From the NCBI GenBank assembly GCA_013298595.1, contig JAAFIG010000009.1, positions 83,216-147,215 of the forward strand: a stretch of DNA of 64,000 bases, given 5' to 3'. Under the pieces are notes generated by a model. The model was not told where the DNA came from, made no database searches, and saw nothing but the letters and a program-made list of their open reading frames with translations. A program made the translations under genes and the position numbers. Below, in pieces: positions 43,825 through 52,146 of this stretch (the stretch's first letter is position 1; every line of letters starts with the position of its first letter). The DNA is from Deinococcales bacterium (GTDB taxonomy: Bacteria; Deinococcota; Deinococci; Deinococcales; JAAFIG01).

Positions 43825-44718
43825 CTAATGTATTTGCCAAATCAGTTTATTGCGAATAATTTGGTGCGTGATCAAACCCTGCTCCTCGAGATACGTTAAA
43901 TGTGCCAGTACCGCTGTTTGATTCAGCACATAACGGGTCAAATCAGGCATTTCAATTTCGAGCATTGCACAAACCCGCTCAAGGATTTCTGGGGTTGTGC
44001 CAACGTCCGAGCAGGCACTGAGTACCGCTTGGCTGGCACGCTCGAGCGCGGCTTGGTTAGCATCGCATAAGGCATTGATATTTGTGGTGGGTTGACCGTG
44101 CCCTGGTACAACCACGTTGGCTTTGCTATGACGAATGGTTTCGATGGCATCTTTGGCATTTTGAATATCCACCATAAAAGCCAGTGGGTGTTTCTCGAGA
44201 ATTGCTTCTCCGAACACTGCATCGGCAGCAAAAAGAACATCTTCGACTTGCACTGCAAATTGCATATGGGCATGCCCTGCTACCTCGAGTAGTATTAGTT
44301 CTAAACCTGCGATTTTACGCTTACCTGGTTCATTGAGCACTTTGGCTGGACTGGCACTAGCGAGTAAAAATTTATTATGTAATTCCCGATGTGCTCGTGC
44401 ACCACTCCATAAATACATTGGCTCGAGCAGTGGGTAATGCAAAATGCTCTCCTCAAAAATGGGCGCGTACACAGGAATCTCGAGGTGTTCCACCAAATAA
44501 GCATTGCCACCATAATGATCGGCATGAGAATGCGTATTGATAATAGCTCGAGGTTCGAGATTCAGTTCCTTGCAGCCTTTCAGCAGTTTTTTGCCACTAT
44601 CCTCGGAGTTACCTGTGTCAATAATCAAACAGCCAAGGTCAGGTGTTTGTACCACACCACAGTTGACCCCTCCTGCTAAGTAATAAATGCCATGTTGTAT
44701 TTTGGTTAAACCAGCCAT
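43825..44718 (-). CDS. MBL-fold metallo-hydrolase
   Basis: A 297-residue metallo-beta-lactamase-fold hydrolase. The zinc motif is THSHADH (H63, H65, D67, H68), later ligands are the His in EVAGHAHMQFA, the Asp in FAADAVFG and the His in VVPGHGQP. A C-terminal winged-helix-like tail (LTRYVLNQTAVLAHLTYLEEQGLI) is typical of the group resembling lactonases, SoxH-type and LACTB2-like enzymes. Substrate unknown. The start at 44718 has TAATCT (44729-44724) 5 nt upstream, and the gene diverges from an SDR gene across 31 bp. Confidence 0.87.
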   Translation of the reverse strand: MAGLTKIQHGIYYLAGGVNCGVVQTPDLGCLIIDTGNSEDSGKKLLKGCKELNLEPRAIINTHSHADHYGGNAYLVEHLEIPVYAPIFEESILHYPLLEPMYLWSGARAHRELHNKFLLASASPAKVLNEPGKRKIAGLELILLEVAGHAHMQFAVQVEDVLFAADAVFGEAILEKHPLAFMVDIQNAKDAIETIRHSKANVVVPGHGQPTTNINALCDANQAALERASQAVLSACSDVGTTPEILERVCAMLEIEMPDLTRYVLNQTAVLAHLTYLEEQGLITHQIIRNKLIWQIH

Positions 44719-44723
44719 ACCTT

Positions 44724-44743
44724 AGATTATCCCATGCTAGGCT
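44724..44743. promoter_or_regulatory. Compact divergent leaderless promoters (MBL/SDR)
   Basis: In the 31 bp between the two starts, minus-strand TAATCT (44729-44724) serves the MBL gene at 5 nt and plus-strand TAGGCT (44738-44743) serves the SDR gene at 6 nt. There is no room for ribosome binding sites or separate -35 boxes outside the coding regions. Confidence 0.5.
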
Positions 44744-44749
44744 AGTGCT

Positions 44750-45520
44750 ATGAGTATCGAAGGTTCTGGTGGGCTTCACATCATTTTAACAGGGGCTTCT
44801 AGTGGTATTGGCGAAGCCACCGCACGCACTTTAGCCGCCGCAGGGCATCGTTTGGTGCTGGCTGCCCGACGGGTTGAAACCCTCGAGAAATTGGTTGCCG
44901 AAATTAATCCTAGTGGTAAAAGAGTGATTGCAGTGCAATGCGATGTGCGTCAGAAATCCGATCTTGAGGGCTTAGTCACTCGAGCCAGAGCTACTTTTGG
45001 CGCTGTCCAAGTACTGATTAACAATGCTGGTATGGATTCAGGTAAGCAGTCGTGGTGGACTCGTTCTGCTGATGAAGTAACAGGTTTATTTGAAACCAAT
45101 ACCCTCGCACCGTACTGGTTATCACAATTGGTACTGCCCGAGATGCTAGCCGAAAAAAACGGACATATCATCAATATGGGCAGCGTTTCTGGCATTATTG
45201 CTGTCTCGAGTTTATATGGTGCCAGCAAGTACGCAATTCGCGGTATGACGCTTGCATTGCGCCGTGAACTCCTTGGCACTGGAGTGAACGTTTCGTTGGT
45301 TTCGCCAGGATTTATTAGAACTGCGATGACTGCCAAAGGTGGGAAACGTCCATTGCCGATGCCAGAACCAGAAGTGATTGCCCATGCAATTCTACGTTTA
45401 CTCGAGCACCCCAAAGCCGAAGTGGTTGTACCTGGTTGGTACAGACCTTTAATTTGGCTCGAGCAATTAATTCCAGCCATTGGTGATGCTGTCGTAAAGA
45501 ATTCTTGGAAAAAAGAATGA
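44750..45520 (+). CDS. Short-chain dehydrogenase/reductase (SDR)
   Basis: A 256-residue classical SDR using NAD(P)H. The cofactor loop TGASSGIG starts at residue 14, NNAG at 91-94, the catalytic Ser lies in MGSVSG (about 145) and the Y156-x3-K160 pair in YGASKYAIRG. An Arg-rich end of beta-2 (LAARR) suggests preference for NADP. Substrate unknown. It is transcribed divergently from the MBL hydrolase, with a leaderless start from TAGGCT. The 3' flank contains an ACCTTAT/ATAAGGT pair (45532-45538 and 45572-45578) that could form a loose hairpin. Confidence 0.88.
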   Translation: MSIEGSGGLHIILTGASSGIGEATARTLAAAGHRLVLAARRVETLEKLVAEINPSGKRVIAVQCDVRQKSDLEGLVTRARATFGAVQVLINNAGMDSGKQSWWTRSADEVTGLFETNTLAPYWLSQLVLPEMLAEKNGHIINMGSVSGIIAVSSLYGASKYAIRGMTLALRRELLGTGVNVSLVSPGFIRTAMTAKGGKRPLPMPEPEVIAHAILRLLEHPKAEVVVPGWYRPLIWLEQLIPAIGDAVVKNSWKKE

Positions 45521-45845
45521 GTTTTCTCGAGACCTTATCTCAAACCAAGAAACAATGTTCTATCTCGAACTATAAGGTAGTGTCCAGTCACAACAAAATA
45601 TGAAGGTTAAACTTTGTAATCCACAAAACCATTTTTTAGGCTCCCAGACAACATTTTTAATCAAAATTTAACTTCTATCTTCTGCGTCACGTTGACACCA
45701 GCGTAGAGAATCGAAAAAGGCTTTGATAGACGTTGCACGAAGTACAAAAGTATGATATTCTACGTGATGAGCGCAGGGAGTGGCGTTAAACGTGAGTTTT
45801 ATCACGTCCAGATGCCATAATTAAAAAAACGCTCAGGGAGTTCAA
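45521..45845. other. Intergenic interval upstream of HU
   Basis: These 325 bp hold no gene. The left part has one CTCGAG and the spaced ACCTTAT/ATAAGGT dyad. A stretch at about 45578-45600 recalls insertion-sequence ends (GGTAGTGTCCAGTCACAAC), but no partner end or transposase is present. The right part holds the HU promoter and an approximately 80-nt leader. Confidence 0.5.
45733..45761 (+). promoter_or_regulatory. HU promoter
   Basis: TTGCAC (45733-45738), 17 bp, TATTCT (45756-45761). The leader of about 75-80 nt contains a small hairpin, ACGTGA (45790-45795) with TCACGT (45802-45807), and a GGGAG ribosome binding site before the ATG. Confidence 0.6.
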
Positions 45846-46145
45846 ATGGCAAAGAAAGCAGTCAAAAAAACCCTCACCAAGTCCGACCTCATTGATGTCC
45901 TCGCCGAGAAGACACAGAGCAAAAAAAAGGACGTAAAAGCCCTTGTTGACCACCTTATCAGCGAAGTCAGTGGCACACTTGATAAAGGCGGAAAAGTCCA
46001 AATCACAGGTTTCGGTACATTTGAAGTGCGTAACCGTAAAGCCCGTACTGGTGTAAAACCAGGTACCAAAACCAAGATCAAAATCCCAGCCAGCAAATAC
46101 CCAGCTTTCAAGCCAGGTAAAGCACTCAAAGACAGCGTTAAGTAA
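45846..46145 (+). CDS. hup: DNA-binding protein HU
   Basis: A 99-residue nucleoid protein. After a Lys-rich N-terminal extension (MAKKAVKKTL) comes the HU/IHF fold with TKSDLIDVLAEK, the GFGTFEVRNRKAR signature and the DNA-binding arm region ending KIPASKYPAFKPGKALKD. The extension is reminiscent of Deinococcus HU. HU bends and compacts DNA as a dimer. The gene has its own canonical promoter, an untranslated leader with ribosome binding site and a terminator, unlike the leaderless genes around it, fitting high expression. Codon use is different too (many CTC and AAG codons), and no CTCGAG occurs from about 45.53 to 46.29 kb. Confidence 0.95.
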   Translation: MAKKAVKKTLTKSDLIDVLAEKTQSKKKDVKALVDHLISEVSGTLDKGGKVQITGFGTFEVRNRKARTGVKPGTKTKIKIPASKYPAFKPGKALKDSVK

Positions 46146-46160
46146 TTTAACTGCTACTAT

Positions 46161-46190
46161 GGGAATGGTATAACACCATTCCCCATTTTT
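46161..46190 (+). terminator. Rho-independent terminator after HU
   Basis: GGGAATGGT (46161-46169), ATAAC, ACCATTCCC (46175-46183) and then CATTTTT. The U-tract ends directly before the ATG at 46191 of the next gene. Confidence 0.85.
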
Positions 46191-47021
46191 ATGCCAACAT
46201 TGCACCTCAAACCAAACCTCAATCTTGAGTTTGCTTCTTACCCAGAAATGCTTGGGGTTGCTTGGCGCAGCCTTCCTTGGCTCTGGCAACTCGAGCAAAG
46301 TAAACACGCACCACAGCCACAAAAAGCCAAACTTTTGCGCCAAGTAAGCCAAGGAATCGCTCGAGCAGTTGATGCAGATATACAAATTCAAGGTCTCGAG
46401 TTTTTACCAAACCAACCATGTATTTTGGCACCATTACATGAAGGTTTATTCGATATTATTGCATTGCTACACTTACCAATAGCCATGACTTTTGCAGCAC
46501 GTAGCGAATTACTAGAATGGCAGTGGCTTGGCAGTATTTTTCAGGCAACCAATGTTATTGAAGTCAACCCTGAACAAGGAATCTCGAGTTATCGCCGTTT
46601 ATTATGCCAAGCTAAATACGTGCTACGCGATCAACATTTGGTGATTTTTCCACAAGGCAGCGTTTGTGGTTTGGAAATTGCTTTTCAACGAGGTGCCTTT
46701 GGTATTGCTAAGGCTTTGCAAGTTCCAATTGTGCCAATTGTTCTAACAGGTTCACACACGATTTGGGATCATCCATTTAACAGTCAAATACATCAGCATC
46801 AACGCATTATTTTACAAATTCTCGAGCCAGTACAAAACCCAGACATTCGCAACCTCGAGCGGCAAATGAAACACCTTGCCCTCGAGCACCAGCCACGGCG
46901 CTTTGACCCCGAAAAAGATGGTTTTTGGGACAGTTACAAACTCGAAATAGACCCCGATTACCCCGATTTAGTTACTCGAATGCAGTCGCACCGATCACGA
47001 TTCGCCAAGCACAACAAATAA
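46191..47021 (+). CDS. PlsC-type acyltransferase
   Basis: A 276-residue glycerolipid acyltransferase-fold protein. The catalytic H-x4-D is H83/D88 in PLHEGLFD; block III appears as VIFPQGS at about 152-157, with Gln where PlsC usually has Glu. It has no long transmembrane segment, so it is probably peripheral on the inner face of the membrane. The likely role is acyl transfer in phospholipid or glycolipid synthesis. The 5' end is uncertain: the first ATG (46191) abuts the U-tract of the HU terminator, with no ribosome binding site or TANNNT at 6 nt. An internal Met at about 46248 is an alternative. The 3' end overlaps the convergent M16 gene by 27 bp. Confidence 0.82.
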   Translation: MPTLHLKPNLNLEFASYPEMLGVAWRSLPWLWQLEQSKHAPQPQKAKLLRQVSQGIARAVDADIQIQGLEFLPNQPCILAPLHEGLFDIIALLHLPIAMTFAARSELLEWQWLGSIFQATNVIEVNPEQGISSYRRLLCQAKYVLRDQHLVIFPQGSVCGLEIAFQRGAFGIAKALQVPIVPIVLTGSHTIWDHPFNSQIHQHQRIILQILEPVQNPDIRNLERQMKHLALEHQPRRFDPEKDGFWDSYKLEIDPDYPDLVTRMQSHRSRFAKHNK

Positions 47022-48206
47022 CGGATTCTCGAGTCCACTCATCTCTAAGGCAGCGTTAACTTGTTCTAAGCTGACAGCGCGTAATTCCTCGAGTACTACT
47101 GCTGGTGGACGCAAATCATTTTGCATTAAGTAGTCTTCGGCAAAAGCACCCAGCCACGCGCTTGGTGTCTCGAGACGTAAAGCAATGCCTACTTCGAGTT
47201 TGCGTTTCATGCGTTCGAGTTCAGCGGCACTGATACCCTTGGTTTTTACTTGTTGTAATGCTGCTTGAACTCGCTCGAGACTGGTCTGAGCGTGTTCGTT
47301 AGGGCATTCAATCGAACCATAAAAAGCGCCGATATCGCTGTGCCCTTCGTGTTCTAAACCAGCTGCTAAAGCTGTGCCATCATTGACCAATGCCCAAGCG
47401 AATCTCGAGTTTTCTGAATCTCCAATAATTCTGGCTGCAATGGCAGCAGGTAATTCGAGGGGATGTCCAGCAGCAAAACCACTGGCAATAAAGCTGATTT
47501 GGGTGTGGGCACTATCGTGATGAATGATTTGCAAACCACTCTTGGGTGTAAAACTTGGGAAACTTGGTTGGGTTCGAGCACCACGGACAATATTTTCACT
47601 GAATTGCGCTACATCCTCGAGTAAGCGTTGCCAATCAAAAATACCGCAGACTGCCATCACCATATTGGCTGTGCCGTACTGAGTTGTTAAAAAAGTTTGT
47701 AAATCTGCTTGGCTAATACTCGAGACGGTTTGTTTTGTACCAATCACAGGTCTGCCTAGTGGATGATGTTGAAAGTAATGCGCGGCACTGCTTTCCAATG
47801 CAATACTCATAGGGTCGTCGCGGTACAATTCGATTTCCTCGAGAATCACATTGCGTTCAAGTTCGATGTCGGTGGGGTTTAACTTGGGTTGCATCATGCC
47901 AAGCAGTAATTCGGTTAAGCGACTTTGTTGTTTTGGTAAAGCTGCTGCGGTGTACGTGGTGTTTTCATGGGATGTAAAAGCATTGGCATGAGCGCCAATA
48001 GCATCAAACGCTTGGGATAACTCGAGTGCCGAGAAGTTGGCTGCACCCTTAAAAAGCATATGTTCGAGAAAATGGGCTGTGCCCAGTTGCACATCAGCTC
48101 GAGCGCCAGAGCGCAATAGCACAGCCACAGCTGTACTCCGAGCCGCCGGCATAGGCTGCGCAATAATCTCGAGACCATTAGGCAGCACAGCTTGTAAAGG
48201 CTTCAT
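46995..48206 (-). CDS. M16 family zinc peptidase, catalytic-type subunit
   Basis: A 403-residue insulinase/pitrilysin family peptidase. The inverted zinc motif H45-F-L-E-H49 (TAHFLEHMLFKG) is intact, and the distal Glu is expected in the segment LERNVILEEIELYRDDP. The second half has the inactive M16 fold with the R/Y-containing substrate site region. Bacterial short M16 proteins work as heterodimers with an inactive paralogue, here the upstream gene, which overlaps this one by 4 nt. No signal peptide is evident, so it is probably cytoplasmic. It ends within the 3' end of the convergent acyltransferase gene. Confidence 0.88.
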   Translation of the reverse strand: MKPLQAVLPNGLEIIAQPMPAARSTAVAVLLRSGARADVQLGTAHFLEHMLFKGAANFSALELSQAFDAIGAHANAFTSHENTTYTAAALPKQQSRLTELLLGMMQPKLNPTDIELERNVILEEIELYRDDPMSIALESSAAHYFQHHPLGRPVIGTKQTVSSISQADLQTFLTTQYGTANMVMAVCGIFDWQRLLEDVAQFSENIVRGARTQPSFPSFTPKSGLQIIHHDSAHTQISFIASGFAAGHPLELPAAIAARIIGDSENSRFAWALVNDGTALAAGLEHEGHSDIGAFYGSIECPNEHAQTSLERVQAALQQVKTKGISAAELERMKRKLEVGIALRLETPSAWLGAFAEDYLMQNDLRPPAVVLEELRAVSLEQVNAALEMSGLENPLFVVLGES

Positions 48207-49414
48207 GCGCTCACATCCGCACCCAGTGAGTACGTCCGCAATTGCGAAAAATCAAGGGTTTGTAACCACGCATTGATACCCTCGAGTGTAACGACCGCTA
48301 AGCCTGTTTCGACTTCTTCAAGTGAACGGAGTCTACCAATCAGCTGCATATCTCGTAAACCCGAAGCAGCCCTAGCACCAACACTTTCTGAACTCATGGC
48401 TAAACCAGTTTCAATACCAACTTTGGCTCGAGCCAATTCATCTGCGTTAATACCTTGTTGCCAGATCTCGAGTTCGGCTTGAATAACAGCTATTGTCTGG
48501 GCTGCTTTGGCAGGTGTACAACTAGCAAAAACCTCGAGTGTACCAGCATTTTTTACAAAACTACTGCCAGCATGAATACCATAAACCAAGCCGCGTTGTT
48601 CACGGACTTCGTTAAATAACCGATTTGAATTACCACCTCCCAGTACCTCGAGTGCGAACCGCGATTCGTAATAACCTTTTCCAGTAAATGGCATCAATGG
48701 CATCATCATACCAATCTGGGTTTGAGCAGTTTCTCGAGCTTCAAATTGGGTAAAAGGGGCGTTCCAAATCACTTCTGGATTAGGTAAAATTTCGCCTTGC
48801 CACATTGCAAAATGCTGCTTTACAAACTCGAGCAATGCCGACCACTCAATAGCACCACTGACTGCTAAAATGGCACCATGAGGCGTGCAGCGCTGAGCAT
48901 AATCGGCACGCAATAAATCTGGTGTGAGCCTTGAGAAACCCTCTGCATGTCCATACGGGCTACGCCCGTGCGGACTGGCAAAAGCAGCTTTCCACAAACG
49001 TGCATATAACAATTCGTCGGGGGCATCCTCTAAGCCCTGCAAGGCTGATATCGCCAACTCGAGACTTGGAGCAAACTCGGTTTGGGCAAAATGTGGACGC
49101 AATACCAAATCTGCTAGTAAAGCCAAGGCTGCTGCCGCATCTCGAGCTAAACAAGTCACACTAAATTCCATGCCTTCTAAACCAACTTCTGTACCGCGAA
49201 TGGCACCAAGATCATCCCAGGCATCCTCGAGTGCTCGGGCATCTCGTGTGCCTGCACCACGCCGCAGCCATTCCTCGAGCACACTCGAAGCACCCAGTAT
49301 AGGTTCGGTCAGCGCACCATTTGGGATAAATAATTCAAAAGCGATTAATGAAGACGTAAGCACTGGCTCGAGCACAATTGTTAGCCCATTCTCGAGCTTG
49401 GTTTGGAAAATCAC
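48203..49414 (-). CDS. M16 family peptidase paralogue lacking the zinc motif
   Basis: A 403-residue M16-fold protein, the same length as its neighbour. At the place of HxxEH it reads SSVLEEWLRRGAG, so both zinc His are absent and it should be non-catalytic. It keeps the C-terminal M16 features (GGGNSNRLFNEVREQRGLVYGI), with the R and Y used to bind the peptide C-terminus. It overlaps the catalytic subunit gene by 4 nt, so equal synthesis is expected. GTG at 49414 has TAAACT (49425-49420) 5 nt upstream, overlapping the end of the trehalase gene. It contains a short CG-rich palindrome at about 48953-48967 within codons. Confidence 0.87.
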   Translation of the reverse strand: MIFQTKLENGLTIVLEPVLTSSLIAFELFIPNGALTEPILGASSVLEEWLRRGAGTRDARALEDAWDDLGAIRGTEVGLEGMEFSVTCLARDAAAALALLADLVLRPHFAQTEFAPSLELAISALQGLEDAPDELLYARLWKAAFASPHGRSPYGHAEGFSRLTPDLLRADYAQRCTPHGAILAVSGAIEWSALLEFVKQHFAMWQGEILPNPEVIWNAPFTQFEARETAQTQIGMMMPLMPFTGKGYYESRFALEVLGGGNSNRLFNEVREQRGLVYGIHAGSSFVKNAGTLEVFASCTPAKAAQTIAVIQAELEIWQQGINADELARAKVGIETGLAMSSESVGARAASGLRDMQLIGRLRSLEEVETGLAVVTLEGINAWLQTLDFSQLRTYSLGADVSA

Positions 49415-49422
49415 GGGATAGT

Positions 49423-50592
49423 TTACCGTAATCGTTTAGCAAAATCCCAGAAAACCCCATTTGTCCAGCCAAAACCTTGGAGTGCACCGTATAAGCCACC
49501 TTCGCTGGCTGCACCAATTTGTTCGACATTATATTTTTCCCAAAGCGCAGCTGTTTTGCTAAATACAACTGCGTTGTTATCACACCAAGCCCGCATGATT
49601 CGTTGAGCCTCAAGATCAAAACCATAGCGCTCGAGTCCTGCAACCACCAGCCATTGCAGTGGTGCCCAGCCATTTGGCGCTGCCCATTGATGCCCTTGCC
49701 TTACTTCTAAGGTGGTTAACAACCCCCCTACGCGTTCAAACTGTGGCAACCAATCTTGTACAACTCGCGCTGCTTGTTCTTGGCTGGCTAGACCCGCCCA
49801 GAGTGGATAAAAACCCGCCAAACTTGGATGCAAATTTCTTTGCTCGAGTTTGTAATTATAATCAAAGTAAAATCCTTGGTTTTCGTCCCACATGATGTTG
49901 TTGATGGTTTTGGCTCGAGTTGTAGCTGCTTGTCGCCAGTGCATCGCTTGTTCGGTATGACCAAGTAAGCTGTGATAATTGGCAAGGTCTTGTTCTCGAG
50001 CGTATAAAATAGCGTTTAAGTCCACAGGTAAATGCTCGAGCCATTTATCGGAACAACGCGTACTATGATCCCAACCGCTTTCGCAACTGGCAAGGGCATC
50101 GAGGTAATTGATGTCAAAGTAACGCGATAACCCTTGGTAGACATTGCGGTGATGTGGATGCTGATTAGCTAACCAAACGGTCTTGTGTTCCGTTTCGGCA
50201 ATGCTAAGCATCTGCTCGAGCCAAGTGTTGGTATCTGGGTCTTGGCGTTGTTGTTTGATTTCTAATCCAAGTTTGATCAGCTCGAGCAAAAAAGGTGGTT
50301 GACTACGGGATAAAAAGTAGAATCGGCTGCCGTTTGGTATCACACCAAAACGGTTAAATATATACGCAAAGTTCTCGAGCATATCAAAGATACGTGGTTC
50401 GTCAGGTGTGCCAATTAAACCAAGGGCTATAAAGTAGCTATCCCAGTAAAACATTTCGATGAAAATAGGGTCTTGGCTAGGTACAAGGTATGGTTTAGGC
50501 AATCCGATGAGTGTGCCATGATCTTCTGGGGTTTGGCGAATAATTTTTGACCAGTAGGCACTGATGTACTCGAGGGTTGGTTGGTAATTCAC
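49423..50592 (-). CDS. GH37 trehalase-like glycoside hydrolase
   Basis: A 389-residue (alpha/alpha)6-barrel hydrolase similar to family 37 trehalase, which splits trehalose into two glucoses. Recognisable family segments are IEMFYWDSYF, ESGWDHSTR with the general-acid Asp, AAPNGWAPLQW and the late EKYN with the general-base Glu. It lacks a signal peptide and is shorter than periplasmic TreA, fitting a cytoplasmic enzyme; another alpha-glucoside is possible. The frame continues to a GTG at 50667, but GTG 50592 has AAGGAG 4 nt upstream and leaves the operator at 50606-50619 outside the coding region, so I prefer it. It diverges from a ROK regulator. Confidence 0.8.
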   Translation of the reverse strand: MNYQPTLEYISAYWSKIIRQTPEDHGTLIGLPKPYLVPSQDPIFIEMFYWDSYFIALGLIGTPDEPRIFDMLENFAYIFNRFGVIPNGSRFYFLSRSQPPFLLELIKLGLEIKQQRQDPDTNTWLEQMLSIAETEHKTVWLANQHPHHRNVYQGLSRYFDINYLDALASCESGWDHSTRCSDKWLEHLPVDLNAILYAREQDLANYHSLLGHTEQAMHWRQAATTRAKTINNIMWDENQGFYFDYNYKLEQRNLHPSLAGFYPLWAGLASQEQAARVVQDWLPQFERVGGLLTTLEVRQGHQWAAPNGWAPLQWLVVAGLERYGFDLEAQRIMRAWCDNNAVVFSKTAALWEKYNVEQIGAASEGGLYGALQGFGWTNGVFWDFAKRLR

Positions 50593-50605
50593 TGTGCTCC
50601 TTTTT

Positions 50606-50619
50606 TGTAAACGCTTACG
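50606..50619. promoter_or_regulatory. LacI/cre-like operator upstream of trehalase
   Basis: TGTAAACGCTTACG lies 14 bp upstream of the chosen trehalase start. The 13-mer GTAAACGCTTACG recurs exactly at 55470-55482 inside the promoter of the second sugar-binding protein. The form (arms GTAA/TTAC around ACGC) matches LacI-family or catabolite-responsive operators. The position, between promoter and ribosome binding site, suits a roadblock repressor. Confidence 0.6.
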
Positions 50620-50723
50620 AGCGTAGTGGAGTGGCTCTGAGCCTGCAAGGGATACTTTGATATTCACAGCTTTTTATGTTCTATAAGAGGTTTATCGAAC
50701 TTTTTACCAACTCAGGGTGGGGC

Positions 50724-50761
50724 TTGACAATTATCCAGCTCGAGGTTATTTTATTTAATAA
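50724..50761 (+). promoter_or_regulatory. Promoter and possible self-operator of the ROK gene
   Basis: TTGACA (50724-50729), 17 bp, TATTTT (50747-50752). An AT-rich dyad TTATT (50746-50750), 6 bp, AATAA (50757-50761) overlaps the -10, as expected for a Mlc/NagC-type ROK site and autoregulation. Confidence 0.5.
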
Positions 50762-50796
50762 AGAAACCAAAAGCAAACGTTGTTAAAATCCTTTCT

Positions 50797-52020
50797 ATGA
50801 ATCAACACCGCCAAGCGGGCAGGTATTCTATGTCGCAAAAAAGTGATCAATCCACAACTCGAGCCGCCAACCGCAAACAAGTGCTGAATAGCCTGCGGCA
50901 ACTTGGTCCGCTCAGTCGAAGCCAATTGGTCGAAGTGACTGGACTGAGCGGCGCAGCTATCACTTTTGTCACCACCGACTTACTCGAGGAAAAACTGTTA
51001 ATCGAACACGAAATAGGCGACACCACTGCCAAAGGCGGACGCAAACCCGTACTGCTTGATGTCAATTACAAAGGGCATTACTCATTTGGTATTAACCTCA
51101 CAGAAAATCAAATTGAAGTCGTACTCACCGACTTACAAGCCGTTATTCAAGACCATCAAAGTTATCAACTCGAGCAAAAAACCCCAACCTATGTACTACA
51201 AGCCATGACCCAGATTATCCAAAATCTACTCGAGCGCAACAACATCAAACGACAACACATCAATGGTTTAGGTTTAGCCATGGGTGGCGTACTCGACAAC
51301 GAAAATGGTATTTGCCTCAACTCAACCATTCTGGGTTGGAAAAACATAACTATTGCCCAACAACTCGAGCAACGCAGCCAAATCAAAGTATGGTTAGACA
51401 ACGACATCAATGCCTTTGCCAATGCCGAACGTTTATTTGGTGCAGGTAGGCTCTGCAATACTTTTTTAGCGGTCACAGTTGGGCGTGGTATCGGAGCGGC
51501 TTTGGTGCTCGAAGGAAAAGTGCATCAAGGCAGACACAGCGGCATTGGCAGTTTTGGACACACCATTGTCGAAACCAATGGCAGACGCTGCGAATGTGGC
51601 AGAGACGGTTGTCTCGAGGCATATGCTTCTGAACCATCTTTGTTAACCCGATTTAATCAACAAAGCCCAAAGCAGGTTAACAGCATTACAGAATTACTCG
51701 AGCAACAAGACAATCCTATGGTTCAGGCTTTACTGACCGATGCAGCAACTCGTATTGGGCGCAGTATTGCTGCTGTTGTTAATTTGCTCGACCCAGAATT
51801 GGTGGTGCTTGGTGGTGAAGGTTTACGTTTAGGTACAACTTTTATTGAAACCATTACTCATTCTATAAAGCATTATGCGTATGCCAATCTTGCCGATCAA
51901 ATGCCAATCGAACTTGCCCTTGAAACCGCTAATTCACGCACACTTTGGGCGCGAGGTGCTGCCAGCTTAGCCATTCAGCACGCTTTTGATTATGGAGCAT
52001 TACCTGTTGTCACTGTGTAG
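50797..52020 (+). CDS. ROK family transcriptional regulator
   Basis: A 407-residue regulator of the NagC/Mlc/XylR type. The N-terminal winged helix (NRKQVLNSLRQLGPLSRSQLVEVTGLSGAAIT) covers about 25-85 and the ROK sugar-kinase-like domain the rest. The structural zinc motif CECGRDGCLE is intact, as is LGLAMGGVLDNENG of the sugar site. The ATP-binding DxGxT motif is replaced by FGINLTENQ, as in regulators without kinase activity. ATG 50797 is used; a later in-frame ATG (50830) is also possible. It sits between trehalase and the carbohydrate ABC transporter genes and probably controls the locus in response to a sugar or sugar phosphate. Confidence 0.87.
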   Translation: MNQHRQAGRYSMSQKSDQSTTRAANRKQVLNSLRQLGPLSRSQLVEVTGLSGAAITFVTTDLLEEKLLIEHEIGDTTAKGGRKPVLLDVNYKGHYSFGINLTENQIEVVLTDLQAVIQDHQSYQLEQKTPTYVLQAMTQIIQNLLERNNIKRQHINGLGLAMGGVLDNENGICLNSTILGWKNITIAQQLEQRSQIKVWLDNDINAFANAERLFGAGRLCNTFLAVTVGRGIGAALVLEGKVHQGRHSGIGSFGHTIVETNGRRCECGRDGCLEAYASEPSLLTRFNQQSPKQVNSITELLEQQDNPMVQALLTDAATRIGRSIAAVVNLLDPELVVLGGEGLRLGTTFIETITHSIKHYAYANLADQMPIELALETANSRTLWARGAASLAIQHAFDYGALPVVTV

Positions 52021-52146
52021 AACTTTTACTTGACTGCTTTTCAGCATCAGATTTTAAACATATCTCGTTTTGGTTTTTCAAACCAGAAAGGACTTTTTTT
52101 GCTCTAAAATCGGCTTTCAACCTTTCATTCAATCACGGAGGAAATC

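Noticed and set aside
45575..45605. Sequence resembling an insertion-sequence end (GGTAGTGTCCAGTCACAAC)
   Set aside because: No second terminal repeat, target duplication or transposase remnant is visible nearby; could be chance.
48947..48975. GC-rich palindrome (ACGGGCTACGCCCGT) within the inactive M16 gene
   Set aside because: It encodes the conserved-looking HGRSPYGH segment of M16 proteins and is probably explained by coding constraints.
52021..52146. Terminator or promoter upstream of binding protein 1
   Set aside because: A TTGACT, a TAAAAT and a small TGGTTT/AAACCA stem are present, but spacing and U-tract are not convincing enough to call.
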